Origin: Lentisphaeria bacterium
GTDB taxonomy: Bacteria; Verrucomicrobiota; Lentisphaeria; Victivallales; UBA1829
DNA length: 50,704 bases
Assembly (NCBI GenBank): GCA_017963105.1
Contig: JAGCTY010000073.1
Coordinates: 1 to 50,704, forward strand
Direction of reading: 5' to 3'
Part shown: positions 27,008 to 35,999 of the stretch, in pieces
Layout: every line of letters begins with the position of its first letter
Position numbering within the stretch: the first letter of the stretch is position 1
Position numbers and translations under genes: made by a program
The notes under the pieces: model-generated
Seen by the model: the letters and a program-made list of their open reading frames with translations, nothing else
Told to the model about the DNA's origin: nothing
Database searches by the model: none

Positions 27008-28022
27008 CCGTTCCGCCGCGGACAAACAGGGCGGAAAAAAGCCGGATTGCGCGGCCGTCCGTCCGTTCGATTTCCATGCGCCGCTGCACCTCTCCGCCCG
27101 CCTCACGCTCCCCGGCCGCGCCGTGCTGTCCCCGCTTCAGGGCGTCATGACGCGTACCTTCATGCAGGCCGCAGCGCGCCTCGACCTGATTCCGCTCTGG
27201 TTCACGCCGTTTTTCAGCACCGGGGGCGTCTCCGTGCCGAAACGCGCCGCGATCCTGCGGAAACTCGCGCCGTACCGGGTGCGCCCCGACCTTCCGCTCG
27301 TCTTCCAGCTGATCGGCCACGACGCCCGTTCCCTGGCGGCGACCGCGGCCTGCTTCGGCGAATACGGCGTCCACGGCATCAACCTGAACTTCGCGTGTCC
27401 GAGCAAGACCGTGACCGCGAGCGGGAACGGCTCGTTTCTGCTGCGGTTCCCGGAAAAGGTATTTGAGTTCACGCGGGCGGTCGTCGAAGCCGTCCCGGAC
27501 GGCGTTTCCGTCTCCGTGAAGCTCCGCGCCGGCTGGGATTCGCCCGGTTCCATCCGTGAAATCGTCCGCGCCGTGTGCGACGCCGGGGCGGACTGGATCG
27601 TGTTCCACTACCGGACCGCGGCGGAGATGTACCGTCCCGCCGACGCGTCCGAACGTCTTCGGCGGATCGTCTGCGCGGTGGAGGCGGCGGGCTCCGTGCC
27701 GGTCTTCGGCAACGGCGACATTACGAGCTATGCGGACGCTGAGGCGCTTGTCCGTTCGACCGGATGCGCGGGCGTGGCCGTGGGACGCGGCTTCCTGTCC
27801 GATCCGTGGCTGGTGCGGCGCATCCTGTCCGGCGACCCGAATCCCGCGTCCGACGCGGAGAAAACAGCATTCCTGCGTCTGCTGATGGCGGGCACGGATT
27901 CCACGCGGTGCGGCCGCAACTGGTTCCTCGAATGCGTGAAGATGACCTACGGCGCGGATTCCGTCGAATTCCGGGAAGCCCGCGAAAGCGCCTGGGATGC
28001 GCTTCGTGCCCGATGGAGTTGA
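26988..28022 (+). CDS. tRNA-dihydrouridine synthase family protein
   Basis: 344 residues, FMN-dependent Dus family, reducing uridine in the tRNA D-loop. Visible: LSPLQGVMTRTFM (FMN-binding start of the barrel), INLNFACPSKTVTASGNGS with the catalytic Cys at about 137, SVKLRAGW, and VFGNGDITSYADA. The usual VHGRTR segment is FHYRTAAEMY, a divergent version. The start at 26988 is the most upstream in-frame ATG inside the deacetylase gene; no clear ribosome site, so a later start near the barrel is possible. Last gene of the operon. Confidence 0.88.
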   Translation: MSSESADRSAADKQGGKKPDCAAVRPFDFHAPLHLSARLTLPGRAVLSPLQGVMTRTFMQAAARLDLIPLWFTPFFSTGGVSVPKRAAILRKLAPYRVRPDLPLVFQLIGHDARSLAATAACFGEYGVHGINLNFACPSKTVTASGNGSFLLRFPEKVFEFTRAVVEAVPDGVSVSVKLRAGWDSPGSIREIVRAVCDAGADWIVFHYRTAAEMYRPADASERLRRIVCAVEAAGSVPVFGNGDITSYADAEALVRSTGCAGVAVGRGFLSDPWLVRRILSGDPNPASDAEKTAFLRLLMAGTDSTRCGRNWFLECVKMTYGADSVEFREARESAWDALRARWS

Positions 28023-28088
28023 AATCCCGTCGAATGGAAAAGAATGGAAAAAAGATCGAAAAAACACATTTGTTTGTGGCTTTTCGGC

Positions 28089-28116
28089 TTGTTTTTCTTT
28101 TTTGTTGAGATATATT
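28089..28116 (+). promoter_or_regulatory. Promoter for the pseudopilin gene
   Basis: TTGTTT at 28089-28094, a 16-base spacer, and TATATT at 28111-28116. Confidence 0.55.
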
Positions 28117-28175
28117 AGTCCGTGAATTGATCGTTCCGTATTTCCCTTAACCTTTCCAGCGGGAGGATTCGAACC

Positions 28176-28964
28176 ATGAATCAACTCTTTGCCTCCGGCC
28201 GCCGTACACGCAGGTGTTATTCCCTGATCGAACTCCTGGTCGTCATCGCCGTCATCGTGATCCTGGCGGCCCTGATCCTGCCCGCGCTGCGTTCCGCCCG
28301 CGAGACCGCGAAACGCGCGACCTGCATCAACAACCAGAAGAATTTCGGCGAATACATCCACCAGTTCGCGATGTCGAACAGCGGCAACCTCAACGGCCTG
28401 CTCGGCAACTACAAGAACTGGCTGGCGAACATCGCGAAATGCGCCGGCAGCTCCTATGAATACAACACCAACGATTACGCCCGGTTCGAGACGAACAAGC
28501 TCGATCCGATCGCGCGGGAGATTCTGAAGATCGCGCGCTGCCCGAGCGACATCACGAAGGGCGCGCAGAGCTACGGCCGCAACGATCCGTATGGACTCTG
28601 GACCATGAAGGATCACAGCAAGCGCGTCGTCCAGAGCCGCATCGCGGACATCGACGCGCCGTCCGACCTGATCATCCTCGGCGAACGCTGGAGTAATTTC
28701 AAGAACGTGGCGACGAACAGCGACCAGCAGTATGAAGTCTGCGCGCCGTTCCATCTGCGCTCCAACCGTACCGACACGGACGCCGCGGGCGAAAACTGGA
28801 ACACGATTCACAAGGGCAATATCCCGCTGCTGTACCTGGATTCCCATGTGAAGCACGGCAACATCCTGAATACCGTCCGTTCGCATGACATGAAATCCAT
28901 GCACATGTTCAACGAACGTGCAAACGGCGGCAGCTGGTCCGACGATCCGGCCCTGAAAAAGTGA
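28176..28964 (+). CDS. Type II secretion/pseudopilin-like protein with N-terminal methylation motif
   Basis: 262 residues. A basic leader (about 1-14) precedes YSLIELLVVIAVIVILAALILPAL, the prepilin helix with the conserved Glu at +5. The residue before the presumed cut is Cys, where prepilin peptidase normally needs Gly. After the helix, SARETAKRATCINNQKNFG and the late LLYLDSHVKHGN match the DUF1559/H-X9-DG pseudopilins that are numerous in Planctomycetes and Lentisphaerota. Probably surface or periplasmic. GGGAGG precedes the ATG at 28176. It has its own promoter. Confidence 0.87.
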   Translation: MNQLFASGRRTRRCYSLIELLVVIAVIVILAALILPALRSARETAKRATCINNQKNFGEYIHQFAMSNSGNLNGLLGNYKNWLANIAKCAGSSYEYNTNDYARFETNKLDPIAREILKIARCPSDITKGAQSYGRNDPYGLWTMKDHSKRVVQSRIADIDAPSDLIILGERWSNFKNVATNSDQQYEVCAPFHLRSNRTDTDAAGENWNTIHKGNIPLLYLDSHVKHGNILNTVRSHDMKSMHMFNERANGGSWSDDPALKK

Positions 28965-29069
28965 GTTCCGCCTCGCGGGCCGCAGCCGGTCCGGGCGATA
29001 TCGTTTGAAAAAACGCCGGTCACATAAAGTAATCATTTTCAGTTTCCGGAGAAAGAAAGGTCTTACGCA

Positions 29070-29630
29070 ATGCCCACGCTTCTCATTCTTGCCATCCCCG
29101 CCGTCATCGTCGTTTTCGTCATCATTGTCTACAACAGCCTCGCGGCGAAACGGGCGAACGTGCGGAACGCATTCGCCGGGATCGACGTGCAGTTGAAGAA
29201 GCGCTGCGACCTGGTCCCGAACCTCGTTTCGAGCGTGAAGGTCTACATGCAGCACGAATCCGGCACGCTGGAGAAGCTGACCGAACTCCGCACACGCGCG
29301 GCGTCCGCGACCGATCCCGCCGAGCGCCTTAACCTTGACAAGGAGCTGTCCGGCGCACTGAAGGCCCTGATGGTGCAGGTCGAGGCGTATCCCGACCTGA
29401 AGGCGTCCGCGAACGTGGAGCAGCTCCAGCGGTCCCTGAACGAGATCGAGGAGCAGATTTCCGCCTCGCGCCGCGCCTACAACGCCGCCGTCACGGACTA
29501 CAACATCGCGATCCGCATCTTCCCGAACAACCTCCTCGCGGGCATGTTCGGCCACACGGAGGCTCCGCTGTACGAGGCCGCGCCGGAAGACCGCGCGAAC
29601 CCGAATACGGCGGACCTCTTCCATAAATAA
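29070..29630 (+). CDS. lemA: LemA family protein
   Basis: 186 residues: one N-terminal membrane helix (about 2-24) and a long helical domain with NAFAGIDVQLKKRCDLVPNLV, VEAYPDLKAS and the late FPNNLLAGMFG, all diagnostic of LemA. LemA proteins are membrane-anchored with the helical bundle outside the cytoplasm; the molecular role is unclear. AGAAAGG precedes the ATG at 29070. A DUF3137 gene follows after 15 bases, a common pairing. Confidence 0.95.
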   Translation: MPTLLILAIPAVIVVFVIIVYNSLAAKRANVRNAFAGIDVQLKKRCDLVPNLVSSVKVYMQHESGTLEKLTELRTRAASATDPAERLNLDKELSGALKALMVQVEAYPDLKASANVEQLQRSLNEIEEQISASRRAYNAAVTDYNIAIRIFPNNLLAGMFGHTEAPLYEAAPEDRANPNTADLFHK

Positions 29631-29645
29631 GCAATCCGGACCGAG

Positions 29646-30692
29646 ATGACAGACCCCGATCCCGACCGGAGAAACGACGGCGGTTCCAGTTCCGACGCGG
29701 GCCTGGACAAGCTGCTGGCGGAACTGCGTGTACAACGCGACAGGACGCGGAACAAAGCGCTGCTCCTGTCCGGCGTCCTCCTCGCCCTGACCCTGCTTCT
29801 GAGTTTCGCCGTTGCGTCCGCGGCAGGTCCGCAGCCCGGTGCAACCGGGAATTTCCTCGTCATCTTCATCCCCGGCGCCATCCTCTCCAGCGGCGCGTAT
29901 CTCCTTATGATGCGCGGCGTGAAGCTCCAGTACAAGAAGCTCGTGATCCCCGCCCTGCTGAAGGAGATTGACCCCGGGCTGGCCTACCATGCGAAGGGGT
30001 ACATTCCGGAAAAGGATTTCAGCCGCTCGAAAATCTTTTCCAGCGGCAATTCCTACCGCGGCGAGGACCTGGTCTACGGCTCGTACAAGGGCATCCCGCT
30101 CCGTTTCAGCGAGCTCAAGGTGAAGGAGGAGCACCACGGCGGCAGGAACTCGAGCTGCCGGATCATTTTCATCGGGGTCTTCATGATCGCCGACTTCAAC
30201 AAGGATTTCAAGTTCAGCCACTGGGTGCTCCCCGATACCGCCGAAGCGACGTTCGGGCAGCTCATCGGCAATTTCATCCAGAAACACAAACTTTCCGGAC
30301 GCGGCCACATGACCCGCATGGAGGATGTGGAGTTCGAAAAGAAATTCGTGGTGTACACGGAGGACGACACGGAGGCGCGGTACATCCTGACGCCGAAACT
30401 CATGCGGACGATGCTGATGCTGTCGAACCGTTTCAATACAGGCGCGACCCGGATCGCCTTCGCGTTCATGAACTCGAACGTCTATATCGCGATCCCGACC
30501 GACCGGGGGCGGAACCTCTTCGAGATGCCGTCGTTCGGCGCGCTGGACGCGGAGACGGTACGGAAGACGAAGGCGGAACTGAAGGAGATACTGGGCGTGT
30601 TCGACGCGATGGAGCTGGATTTGCGGATATGGAGCAAAGGCGATCCGGAACCGCCGTCTCCGCCGGTCGGGAACCCCGCGGACGGGAAATGA
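29646..30692 (+). CDS. DUF3137 domain-containing membrane protein
   Basis: 348 residues with a charged N-terminus, two membrane helices (about 38-60 and 70-88), then a soluble DUF3137 domain (KLVIPALLKEIDPGLAYHAKG; FSSGNSYRGEDLVYGSYKGIPLRFSELKV; FKGVFMIADFNKDF-like segment). Function unknown; usually encoded beside LemA, as here. The Pro/Gly-rich 3' end (residues about 337-348) contains a 20-base stretch repeated in the downstream spacer. Confidence 0.88.
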   Translation: MTDPDPDRRNDGGSSSDAGLDKLLAELRVQRDRTRNKALLLSGVLLALTLLLSFAVASAAGPQPGATGNFLVIFIPGAILSSGAYLLMMRGVKLQYKKLVIPALLKEIDPGLAYHAKGYIPEKDFSRSKIFSSGNSYRGEDLVYGSYKGIPLRFSELKVKEEHHGGRNSSCRIIFIGVFMIADFNKDFKFSHWVLPDTAEATFGQLIGNFIQKHKLSGRGHMTRMEDVEFEKKFVVYTEDDTEARYILTPKLMRTMLMLSNRFNTGATRIAFAFMNSNVYIAIPTDRGRNLFEMPSFGALDAETVRKTKAELKEILGVFDAMELDLRIWSKGDPEPPSPPVGNPADGK

Positions 30693-30749
30693 CTTTCTGT
30701 AAAAAAAGATTTGAGGTGCGGAGATGGTATCGGGAACCCCGCGGACGGG
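30667..30749 (+). repeat. Short direct duplication across the DUF3137 stop
   Basis: A 20-base identical segment (GGGAACCCCGCGGACGGG plus two upstream bases) at 30667-30686 and again at 30730-30749, one copy coding and one in the spacer. Confidence 0.85.
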
Positions 30750-30881
30750 GGTGATCCGGAACCTGTGCCGCGCCCGACAGAGATCAGCCGCATTATCTTC
30801 GTTTTTGAGCTTGCGGAGCATCATTCTTTAGAAAATAAGGAAAGAAAAGCCGAAAAAGTGTTTTTTTTATTGATTCCGGGG

Positions 30882-30910
30882 TTGATTTTTGCTCACATGC
30901 GGTGTATGTT
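30882..30910 (+). promoter_or_regulatory. Promoter of the symporter gene
   Basis: TTGATT at 30882-30887, a 17-base spacer, and TATGTT at 30905-30910. Confidence 0.5.
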
Positions 30911-30977
30911 TTAGCCAATTATTTTTAAACACGTCTTTCTCCCAACATGTCATAACTAAAGAAAGGACCAGAAACAA

Positions 30978-32840
30978 ATGGTTAACACCCTCAACTGGAT
31001 TCTCATGGCGCAGGCCGACATCGCCGATGCCGTGAACTCCGCCGTGGAATCCAACCCTCAGGTTGCCGAAGCCGTCGCCAAAGCGACCGGATCGACCTCC
31101 GTCTCCCTCAACGCGCTCGACTGGGCCGTGATCATCGGCTATTTCGTGATCATCGCCGGCGTGGCGATCTGGGCGTCCAGAGGTCAGAACACCGCTTCCG
31201 ACTTCTTCCTCGGCAGCCGCAACATCGGCTGGTTCGCCATCGGCGGCAGCCTCTTCGCCAGCAACGTCGGTTCCGAGCACATCGTCGGTCTGGCCGGTTC
31301 CGGCGCGAACACCGGTCTCTCCCTCGCTCACTGGGAACTCCACGCATGGGTGCTCCTCATGCTCGGCTGGGTCTTCGTGCCGTACTACTATCGGTCGAAG
31401 GTCTTCACGATGCCTGAATTCCTCGAGAAACGCTTCAGCCCGACCGCCCGCTGGATCCTCTCCATCATCTCCCTCGCGGCCTACGTGCTGACGAAGGTAT
31501 CCGTGACCGTGTACGCCGGCGCCCTCGTGTTCAACGTGCTGTTCCCGGATTTCCACCTCGGCAGCCTCGACGCCTTCTGGTGCGGCGCGCTCCTGACCAT
31601 CATCCTGACCGGTATCTACTCCGTGTTCGGCGGTCTCCGCGCGGTCCTCTACACCGACGCCTGCCAGGCCATCATCCTGCTCCTCGGCTCCATCTTCATC
31701 CTCTACTTCGGCCTCAGCAAGCTCGACGGCGGCTGGAGCGGACTCCGTGACTTCACCGCCACGCACGCTTCCCAGTACGCTCTCTGGCACCCGCTGTCCG
31801 ATAAGGACTTCCCGTGGCTCGCCATCTGCATCGCCTCCCCGATCATCGGTATCTGGTACTGGTGCACCGACCAGTACATCGTGCAGCGCACCCTGGCCGC
31901 CAAGAACCTGACGATCGCCCGCCGCGGCACGATCTGGGGCGCCGCCCTGAAAGTCATGCCCGTCATGATCTTCCTTATCCCCGGCCTCATCGGCGCCGCC
32001 CTCCATCACCAGGGCGTCATCCAGCTCCCGATCAAGGGCACCGGCATCGACGGCGACAGAGTGTTCCCGACCCTCGTTACCGCTCTGCTTCCTCCTGGTC
32101 TCCGCGGCCTCGTGATCGCCGGCCTGCTCGCTGCCCTCATGAGCTCCCTCTCCTCCCTCTTCAACTCCTCCGCGGCCCTCTTCACGGTTGACATCTACCA
32201 GAAGCTGAAAAAGGAAGCCTCCGAGAAGGAACTGGTCTACGTCGGCAAGATCGCGACCACCGTGGTCGTCGTCTGCGGCCTCATCTGGATCCCGATCATG
32301 AAGCAGGTCGCCCAGGGCGGCGGCGGTCTCTACGACTACCTGCAGAACGTCCAGAGCTTCCTCGCTCCGGCCATCACCGCCACGTTCCTGCTGGGCATCT
32401 TCTGGGGACGCATCAATGCCAAGGGCGCCGTCTGGGGTCTCACCGTCGGCTTCATCCTCGGTATGGGCAAGCTCACCATCCAGACTTTCTTCGGTACCGG
32501 CAAGCTTGAAAATCCCGCGTTCCTCGCGGCCATCGGCAACTTCAACGCCTACTATGCTTGCGGCGTTCTCTTCCTCGCCAGCGCGATCACGCTCATCGTG
32601 GTCTCCCTGCTGACCCCGCCGCAGGATCCGAAGCAGATCGAAGGTCTTACTTTCGCCTCCATCAACAAGAAAGAAGTCCGCGATTCCATCAAGCCGGTCG
32701 ACATTGTCACCACGCTCATCGTGGTTGCCATGATCCTGACCATTTACCTCTACTTCTCGTTCTGGACCGTCGGTCACGAACCCGAAGCCGTCCAGGCGGC
32801 CAAGGATCTCGCCGACCAGGCCGGCCAGTTCCTTCAGTAA
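30978..32840 (+). CDS. Sodium:solute symporter (SSS family, SGLT-like)
   Basis: 620 residues with about 14 membrane helices. SSS/SGLT features: ASDFFLGSRNIGWFAIGGSLFASNVGSEHIVGLAGSGA (helices 1-2 with the broken TM1), a long helical array, and RGLVIAGLLAALMSSLSSLFNSSAALFTVDIYQ (the Na+ site region of TM8). Sugar transport is likely, since SGLT members carry the GSEH and GLAGSG blocks. The N-terminal ~35 residues are a soluble Ala-rich extension before the first helix. It ends with a strong terminator. Confidence 0.93.
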   Translation: MVNTLNWILMAQADIADAVNSAVESNPQVAEAVAKATGSTSVSLNALDWAVIIGYFVIIAGVAIWASRGQNTASDFFLGSRNIGWFAIGGSLFASNVGSEHIVGLAGSGANTGLSLAHWELHAWVLLMLGWVFVPYYYRSKVFTMPEFLEKRFSPTARWILSIISLAAYVLTKVSVTVYAGALVFNVLFPDFHLGSLDAFWCGALLTIILTGIYSVFGGLRAVLYTDACQAIILLLGSIFILYFGLSKLDGGWSGLRDFTATHASQYALWHPLSDKDFPWLAICIASPIIGIWYWCTDQYIVQRTLAAKNLTIARRGTIWGAALKVMPVMIFLIPGLIGAALHHQGVIQLPIKGTGIDGDRVFPTLVTALLPPGLRGLVIAGLLAALMSSLSSLFNSSAALFTVDIYQKLKKEASEKELVYVGKIATTVVVVCGLIWIPIMKQVAQGGGGLYDYLQNVQSFLAPAITATFLLGIFWGRINAKGAVWGLTVGFILGMGKLTIQTFFGTGKLENPAFLAAIGNFNAYYACGVLFLASAITLIVVSLLTPPQDPKQIEGLTFASINKKEVRDSIKPVDIVTTLIVVAMILTIYLYFSFWTVGHEPEAVQAAKDLADQAGQFLQ

Positions 32841-32871
32841 TCTGTCGGAACCGAAAGTATTTGGTTATTCC

Positions 32872-32916
32872 CGCCGCCGTCCGAGTTTTCGGGCGGCGGC
32901 ATTTTCATCGTTTTTT
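32872..32916 (+). terminator. Terminator after the symporter gene
   Basis: A GCCGCCG ... CGGCGGC stem continuing through CC/GG around GAGTTTTC, then ATTTTCATCGTTTTTT. Confidence 0.75.
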
Positions 32917-32970
32917 GGGGGGAGGAGGGGACAGGTCCAATCAGGTAATGGGCCGAAAAGGCTAGTTCGC

Positions 32971-33040
32971 GCGAATAGGCCGAATACGACCTATTCGCCC
33001 AATATGACCTATACGATCTATACGACTGACCTATGTAAGG
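32971..33040. repeat. Inverted repeat and CCTAT-rich degenerate repeats
   Basis: GCGAATAGG (32971-32979) and CCTATTCGC (32990-32998) form a perfect 9-bp inverted repeat with a 10-base loop. Then GACCTAT, ATGACCTATACG, ATCTATACGACTGACCTATG follow. A related AATAGGAC ... GTCTTATT inverted repeat lies at about 8780-8815. The 377-base spacer 32841-33217 has no gene. Confidence 0.75.
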
Positions 33041-33177
33041 GGGAATCAGCAGAAGTGAAACGATTCCGCGAATGTTCGGGTGTGCCCCGGAAACTGGGGC
33101 GGCCCGACTATCCTGCGGACGGGAAAAATAAGGGAAAGAGGAATCGGGGGCACATGCCGCGGCGCGCTGCCCGCAGA

Positions 33178-33252
33178 CTTACTTCGCGAGGGCGGTGACG
33201 CCGAGCATGGCTCAGGCTTACTTCGCGAGGGCGAGGATGACGACGCCGAGCA
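33178..33252. repeat. Partial duplication of the DMT gene's 3' end
   Basis: CTTACTTCGCGAGGGCG at 33178-33194 recurs at 33217-33233, followed in each case by a GACGCCGAGCA block. The inner copy is the real 3' end of the DMT gene; the outer one lies past its stop. Confidence 0.8.
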
Positions 33253-34108
33253 GGATCAGCGCCAGCGCGCACGCCTTCTTTTTGACATGGACATCGCGGA
33301 AGTACCACGCGCCCGCGGTGAACGACACGATGCAGCTGCATCGGCGCACGAGCGAGACGATGGAGATATGGATGTCCGGCAGACTGACCGCGTAGAAATA
33401 CAGGAAGTCGGCGAGGATGAGCAGGACGCCCGTGAGCGGGATCGTCCAGCGCCAGATGAACTTGTGTTTTTTGCCGAAGCATTTCGCGCGGATCAGGCAG
33501 CCCGCGCCGAGGATGAAGACCAGGTCGACGGAGAACCAGAACTGGACGGTTCGCGGCGGGATGTGGAGCGTGTTCAGGAGGTATTTGTCGTAGAGGGCGG
33601 AGGCGGCGCCGAGGAGCGTGCCGAGCAGGATCAGATGCACTTCGCGGGCGCGCCAGAACGAGATGCCCTCGAGCTTGCCGAAGACGGAAAAGAGGTAGTA
33701 GCCGGTGAAGATCAGCAGCATGGCGACGCCCTGCGGGAGAGTCGGGACCTCGTGGAACAGCAGCAGGCCGCCGAGGAAAGTCCAGAGCGGGCTGCTGGCG
33801 CGGATGGGCGCGGCGATGGAGATCGGCAGGTCGCGCATGGCATAGTAGACGCAGGTCCAGCTGGAAGAGACGAGCAGGGATTTGAGGACGATCAGGGCGA
33901 AATCGCGCCCGGAGCAATGCGCGTCGGCGAGCGATCCGGTCCACAGCACGGTCGCGAGCAGGTAGAACGCCGAACCGCAGAGCGTGGCGTAGAAGAGCAC
34001 ATGCATCACGGAGTTCTTATTGACGGCGTGCTTCTTGCAGAGGTCGTAGAAGCCGAGGGCGAACGCGGAACCGAGGACGGGCAGAAGCCACGCGGGGAGA
34101 GCAGACAT
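33218..34108 (-). CDS. DMT-superfamily (EamA-like) transporter
   Basis: 296 residues, ten hydrophobic segments in two related halves, as in EamA/DMT permeases: PVLGSAFALGFYDLCKKHAV at the N-terminus, SISAAAPIRASSPLWTFLGGLLLFHE-like end of half 1, and VSLVRRCSCIVSFTAGAWYFRD as the equivalent of half 2 (R-R-basic then Ser-rich helix). Substrate unknown; members export metabolites or amino acids. It is convergent with the symporter. The 3' end is duplicated just beyond the stop. Confidence 0.88.
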   Translation of the reverse strand: MSALPAWLLPVLGSAFALGFYDLCKKHAVNKNSVMHVLFYATLCGSAFYLLATVLWTGSLADAHCSGRDFALIVLKSLLVSSSWTCVYYAMRDLPISIAAPIRASSPLWTFLGGLLLFHEVPTLPQGVAMLLIFTGYYLFSVFGKLEGISFWRAREVHLILLGTLLGAASALYDKYLLNTLHIPPRTVQFWFSVDLVFILGAGCLIRAKCFGKKHKFIWRWTIPLTGVLLILADFLYFYAVSLPDIHISIVSLVRRCSCIVSFTAGAWYFRDVHVKKKACALALILLGVVILALAK

Positions 34109-34154
34109 ATCGAATCAATCAGCTTTCTTCGTTCATCACCGGGGCAGGGGGCGG

Positions 34155-35999
34155 TCAGCCGAGGATGGACGCGATGTCCGGTGCGACCGACTGGATGTGC
34201 TCCTTCGCGAGGACCATGACGTCCTCCGGGTCTGCGGAAGTGAGGGCGATCTTCGCAAGCTGTTCCGAGGCGAGCATGGAGGTCTTGCGGATGACGCCGC
34301 GAACTTCCGCGATGGCGTTCGGGCTCATGCTCAGTTCCAGCACGCCGAGCCCCAGCAGGATGGGCGTGAAGCGCGGATCGGCGGCGATCTCGCCGCAGAC
34401 GCAGACCGGGATGCGGTGTTTTTTCGCGGCCGCGACCGTGAGGCGGATCAGCTCCATGACGGCCGGGTGGCTGGGACGGTAGAGGTACGCGACGCGTTCG
34501 TTCAGGCGGTCGACCGCGAGCGTGTACTGCACCAGGTCGTTCGAGCCGATGCTGAAGAAGTCGACCTTCGCGGCGAGGGCGTCAGCGATGAGGCAGGCGG
34601 ACGGGATTTCGATCATGGCGCCGATCCGAACCTTCGGATCGAACGGGATGTTCGCGGCTTTCAGCTCCTCCATGACCTCGTCGCGGATGGCGAGCAGCTC
34701 CTCGATCTCGGAGAGGGAGGAGACCATCGGGAACATGATGCGGAGGTCGCCTTCCGTGCCGGCGCGGAGCAGGGCGCGGAGCTGGGTGCGGATGAGCTGC
34801 GGTTTCTCGTGGCAGAGGCGGATCGCGCGGAGCCCGAGGAACGGGTTCGGCTCGCGGATGGCGGATGCCGTGGCGAAGTCGAGCTTGTCGCCGCCGAGGT
34901 CGACCGTGCGGATGGTGACGGCGCGTCCGCGCATGGCGCGCAGAAGTTTCGCATAAATCTGGTATTGCGTCTCTTCGTCGGGCGCGACCGGAGTGTTCAT
35001 GAAGAGGTATTCTGTGCGGAAGAGTCCGATGCCCTCGGCTCCGCAGCGGGAGACTTCCTCCAGGTCGTCGGCGCCCTCGATGTTCGCGCAGAGCTTCACG
35101 CGGTAACCGTCGGTGGTCTCCGCGGCGCGCGAGCTTTCCTTCTGGAGGATGCTGTAAAGTTCGTCCTTGCGGCTGATTTTCTCGCGGTAGAACGCCAGCG
35201 TGTCGCGGCTGGGGTTGCGGATGACCATGCCGAGGAATCCGTCCACGATCACCTCGTCGCCGTTGGCGAACTTGCCCGCGATGTTCCTCATGCCGACGAC
35301 CGCCGGGATGCGCAGGGAGCGCGCGAGGATGGAGGTGTGGCAGGTGCGGCTGCCGGTCTCGATCGCGAATCCGAGGATGTTCCTGCGGTCGAGCATGGCG
35401 GTGTCGGACGGCGTCAGGTCGTGCGCGATGACGACGGTGTTTTCGGGGAGGTTGTCGAGCGAGGGGCCGCCGTCCTTGCCGCCGTTCAGGTTGCGCAGGA
35501 CGCGGTTCGCGATGTCGCGGATGTCGCCGGCGCGTTCGTTCAGGTAGGTATCGTTCGTGCCGGAGATGGCGTCGAGGTATTTCTGGATGGTGAGCAGGAA
35601 GGACGACTGCGCGTTGCAGAGGCCGTTTCTGATGCGGGAGATGACTTCCTTGTGGATGAGCTTGTCCCCCACGATCAGCAGGTGCGCGTCGAAGATCTTC
35701 GCGTCGCGTTTTTCGATCGTCTTCTGCATCCGGTCCTGGATGGTCTTGATCTCGGACTTCGTCTTTTCGATGGCGGACTGGAAGCGCGCCACCTCGGCGT
35801 CGACTTCGGACGCCGCGATCGGGATCGGGTCGATCTCGCGGAAATCGGTGTGGGCCGCGCCGAAGACCAGCACACGGCCGCGGCAGATGCCGGGGGAGGC
35901 GGGGAATCCGTGGAAAAGGACTTCCTTCTTCTCAATGGGCTGTGCGGTTTTCGCCGCGCCCGGGAGTGGATCCGAGGAGGCCGTTGCTGATTCCGTCAT
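34155..35999 (-). CDS. ptsI: Phosphoenolpyruvate-protein phosphotransferase (PTS enzyme I)
   Basis: 614 residues, slightly longer than typical EI (~575) because of a ~25-residue N-terminal extension. The active-site His lies in GSRTCHTSILARSL (canonical GGRTSHTAIMARSL), with a Cys for Ser just before it. Also seen: EGIGLFRTEYLFM, PNPFLGLRAIRL, SIGSNDLVQYTLAVDR and the late VCVCGEIAADP with the conserved Cys. It takes phosphate from PEP and passes it to HPr. The ATG overlaps the ptsH stop by 4 bases. No sugar-specific EIIB/EIIC is encoded in the window. Confidence 0.95.
   Translation of the reverse strand: MTESATASSDPLPGAAKTAQPIEKKEVLFHGFPASPGICRGRVLVFGAAHTDFREIDPIPIAASEVDAEVARFQSAIEKTKSEIKTIQDRMQKTIEKRDAKIFDAHLLIVGDKLIHKEVISRIRNGLCNAQSSFLLTIQKYLDAISGTNDTYLNERAGDIRDIANRVLRNLNGGKDGGPSLDNLPENTVVIAHDLTPSDTAMLDRRNILGFAIETGSRTCHTSILARSLRIPAVVGMRNIAGKFANGDEVIVDGFLGMVIRNPSRDTLAFYREKISRKDELYSILQKESSRAAETTDGYRVKLCANIEGADDLEEVSRCGAEGIGLFRTEYLFMNTPVAPDEETQYQIYAKLLRAMRGRAVTIRTVDLGGDKLDFATASAIREPNPFLGLRAIRLCHEKPQLIRTQLRALLRAGTEGDLRIMFPMVSSLSEIEELLAIRDEVMEELKAANIPFDPKVRIGAMIEIPSACLIADALAAKVDFFSIGSNDLVQYTLAVDRLNERVAYLYRPSHPAVMELIRLTVAAAKKHRIPVCVCGEIAADPRFTPILLGLGVLELSMSPNAIAEVRGVIRKTSMLASEQLAKIALTSADPEDVMVLAKEHIQSVAPDIASILG

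Noticed and set aside
28155..28180. tRNA T-arm-like GGATTCGAACC before the pseudopilin gene
   Set aside because: The flanking bases do not form the T-stem, acceptor or anticodon arms; it is the ribosome-site region of the gene.
30867..32777. 636-residue minus-strand open frame
   Set aside because: Shadow of the sodium:solute symporter gene; extremely Asp/Glu/Gly-rich with no domain.
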